DNA from: JAXDLH01 sp034666705
Lineage (GTDB): Bacteria; Chloroflexota; UBA6077; SHYK01
Reading direction: 5' to 3'
Length of the DNA stretch: 12,795 nt
Assembly: GCA_034666705.1 (NCBI GenBank)
Contig: JAXDLH010000362.1
Coordinates: 1 to 12,795 of the forward strand
A model generated the notes under the pieces. That model was not told the origin of the DNA. It worked only from the letters and a program-made list of their open reading frames with translations, and made no database searches. This document shows positions 11,617 through 12,795 of the stretch, one piece after another. The position numbers and the translations under genes are program-made. Positions within the stretch are counted from its first letter, which is position 1, and every line of letters begins with the position of its first letter.

Positions 11617-12795
11617 CTGGATCGTGACACTCGGTGGCTCAAAGCATGGCTTCTGCTGCCGTCCATTCTCATTCTGTCCGTTGTCGCCGCGGCCGGCATC
11701 ATCGGCCTGCATCGCTATGCAGACGAGCGCCGGCAGGTCGAGGTCATGCTGCACGAGATTGATGCACAGGCACACCGCCTGAGCGCACTCGAATGGCAAG
11801 CGGTGGCGATTGGTCGGGTGGACAACTCCCTCAGGCGAGAGGTCGAGGAAGTCCGTCAACTGCTGACCGCCAATGTCGAGAGCGGGCGTGCCCTGGGACC
11901 CGACCGGGCCGAATACGACCGCGTCGACGACGTCCTCCACACGTTCCTCGCAGCCATGGACGAAGAATTCGGTCTCCTGCAGGAAGGCCGGCTGGACGAG
12001 GCGCACGCGGTCGACGACGAGCGCGTAGACCCGACCTTCACGTTGTTGCACGATCTGCTTGAAGACGCTGCGGTGAGCTCAGCGCAGGTCGCGCAGCAGG
12101 CTCAGCTCACCGCTAACCTTGGTACGGTCAGCGTGCTCGGCGCTGCCGTCCTCTTCACGGTCGTGCTGCTCGTGGCATTCGGGCGGGAGCGTCGGGCCAC
12201 TGATCTGGCAATCGCGGAGCGACAGGCGCTTGCCCGCAGCGAAGAGCGTTTCCGTGCCCTCACGTTGAATGCCGCAGAGCTCATCGCGATTCTGGCGGAC
12301 GATGGCACCATTACCTACCTCAGCCCATCGGCGGCCGCGCTTCTGGGGGGTGATCCTGAGAAGCGCGTTGGCCATGCAGTGGGTGAGCTCATCGGCCCGG
12401 AGGATAGGCACCGAATAGCGGAATTGCTCGGTCGGCCCGCGCCGGGCGGCGCCCGAAGTGAGCTTCGCCTCCGTCGTGCCGATGGCACCTACCTCGACGT
12501 CGAAGCGGTCTGGACCGACCTGCGCACCATCCCGGCAGTGAATGGCATCGTGCTGAACGCGCGCGATATCACCGAGCGCAAGGCGGTCGAGGCCGCGCTG
12601 CGCGACAGTGAGGAGCACCTCCGCCAGGCCCAGAAAATGGAGGCGGTGGGCGTGCTGGCGGGCGGCATCGCTCACGACTTCAACAATCTATTGACCGTAA
12701 TCAACGGCTACAGCGAGCTCATCCTCTCGCTACTCCCCACGGATCATCCGCAGCGTGCCAATCTCCAGGAGATCGAGCGGGCCGGCGCGCGAGCG
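11617..12795 (+). CDS. Membrane-bound PAS sensor histidine kinase, 3' end beyond the window
   Basis: The frame is open from 11464 to the window end. It encodes a first membrane helix (about 11635-11709, with WLLLPSILILSVVAAAGIIG), a helical extracytoplasmic domain (about 11710-12117), a second helix (12121-12180), a PAS domain (about 12238-12580) ending in DITERK, a coiled coil with LRQAQKMEAVG, and the phosphoacceptor His (codon 12673-12675) in GGIAHDFNN. The ATP domain lies outside the window. The start is unresolved: no ATG, GTG or TTG occurs in frame between the stop at 11461 and ATG 11746, which lies after the first helix. I placed the start at a CTG (11617) only as a marker. A rare start codon, a frameshift, or a real start at 11746 are all possible. 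It would sense an external or membrane signal and phosphorylate an unknown regulator. Its core closely resembles that of the hybrid kinase at 8899-10638. Confidence 0.8.
   Translation, partial: MDRDTRWLKAWLLLPSILILSVVAAAGIIGLHRYADERRQVEVMLHEIDAQAHRLSALEWQAVAIGRVDNSLRREVEEVRQLLTANVESGRALGPDRAEYDRVDDVLHTFLAAMDEEFGLLQEGRLDEAHAVDDERVDPTFTLLHDLLEDAAVSSAQVAQQAQLTANLGTVSVLGAAVLFTVVLLVAFGRERRATDLAIAERQALARSEERFRALTLNAAELIAILADDGTITYLSPSAAALLGGDPEKRVGHAVGELIGPEDRHRIAELLGRPAPGGARSELRLRRADGTYLDVEAVWTDLRTIPAVNGIVLNARDITERKAVEAALRDSEEHLRQAQKMEAVGVLAGGIAHDFNNLLTVINGYSELILSLLPTDHPQRANLQEIERAGARA

Noticed and set aside
12079..12675. 198-codon minus-strand frame opposite the PAS kinase
   Set aside because: The plus strand encodes PAS and HisKA motifs over the same bases, so this is a shadow.
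1..12795. CRISPR array, tRNA, rRNA, transposase or phage genes
   Set aside because: No regularly spaced repeats, cloverleaf with CCA-type acceptor, rRNA core sequence or transposase/integrase motif was found on either strand.

Overview
The window is GC-rich bacterial DNA with several probable GTG starts, tight gene spacing and good Shine-Dalgarno sites. The gene mix (a CO-dehydrogenase-like molybdenum hydroxylase with CoxG, a CsoR-controlled copper ATPase carrying a cupredoxin, a cyanase, and HisKA kinases with the core QKMEAVG..AHDFNN) would suit a Chloroflexota/Thermomicrobia-like organism. That placement is only an impression: there is no rRNA or other marker gene here.

Layout. (1) 3-983, minus: a NMT1/SsuA-like solute-binding protein without a signal peptide. 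(2) 1241-4770, plus and divergent from it: a [2Fe-2S] subunit, an overlapping molybdopterin-binding large subunit, and a CoxG-like SRPBCC protein about 310 bp downstream. No FAD (CoxM-type) subunit is present, and the large subunit lacks the active-site cysteine of true CO dehydrogenase, so its substrate is unknown. The gap before coxG holds a long imperfect palindrome (4107-4250). The gap after coxG (4771-5077) holds a direct repeat and what looks like a second dispersed-repeat fragment. (3) 8507-5078, minus: a copper operon csoR-copA-copZ, with a C5-T-G5 palindrome just downstream of a TACAAT -10 box and directly upstream of csoR. CopA is unusual: an extra membrane helix and a cupredoxin domain are fused to its C-terminus, and the cupredoxin has Gln where the second His copper ligand is expected. 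(4) 10638-8899, minus: a soluble GAF-HisKA-HATPase-REC hybrid kinase. (5) 11334-10888, minus: cyanase with its full catalytic triad. (6) About 11617 to the window end, plus: a membrane PAS histidine kinase cut off by the window end, with no ordinary start codon ahead of its first membrane helix.

How it works together. The copper operon reads as a complete cytoplasmic Cu(I) export unit: CsoR senses Cu(I), CopZ shuttles it, CopA exports it, and the tethered cupredoxin probably lies outside the membrane near the exit. The molybdenum hydroxylase cluster is a catabolic or detoxifying oxidation module of unknown substrate; the divergent binding protein may bind a related compound. Cyanase turns cyanate plus bicarbonate into ammonia and CO2. 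The two kinases have closely similar cores and flank cyanase, but nothing in the sequence ties them to it.

No wholly new system is obvious. The strongest unusual points are the CopA-cupredoxin fusion with its altered copper site, the two-subunit Mo-hydroxylase without a flavin subunit, and the palindromic intergenic elements.
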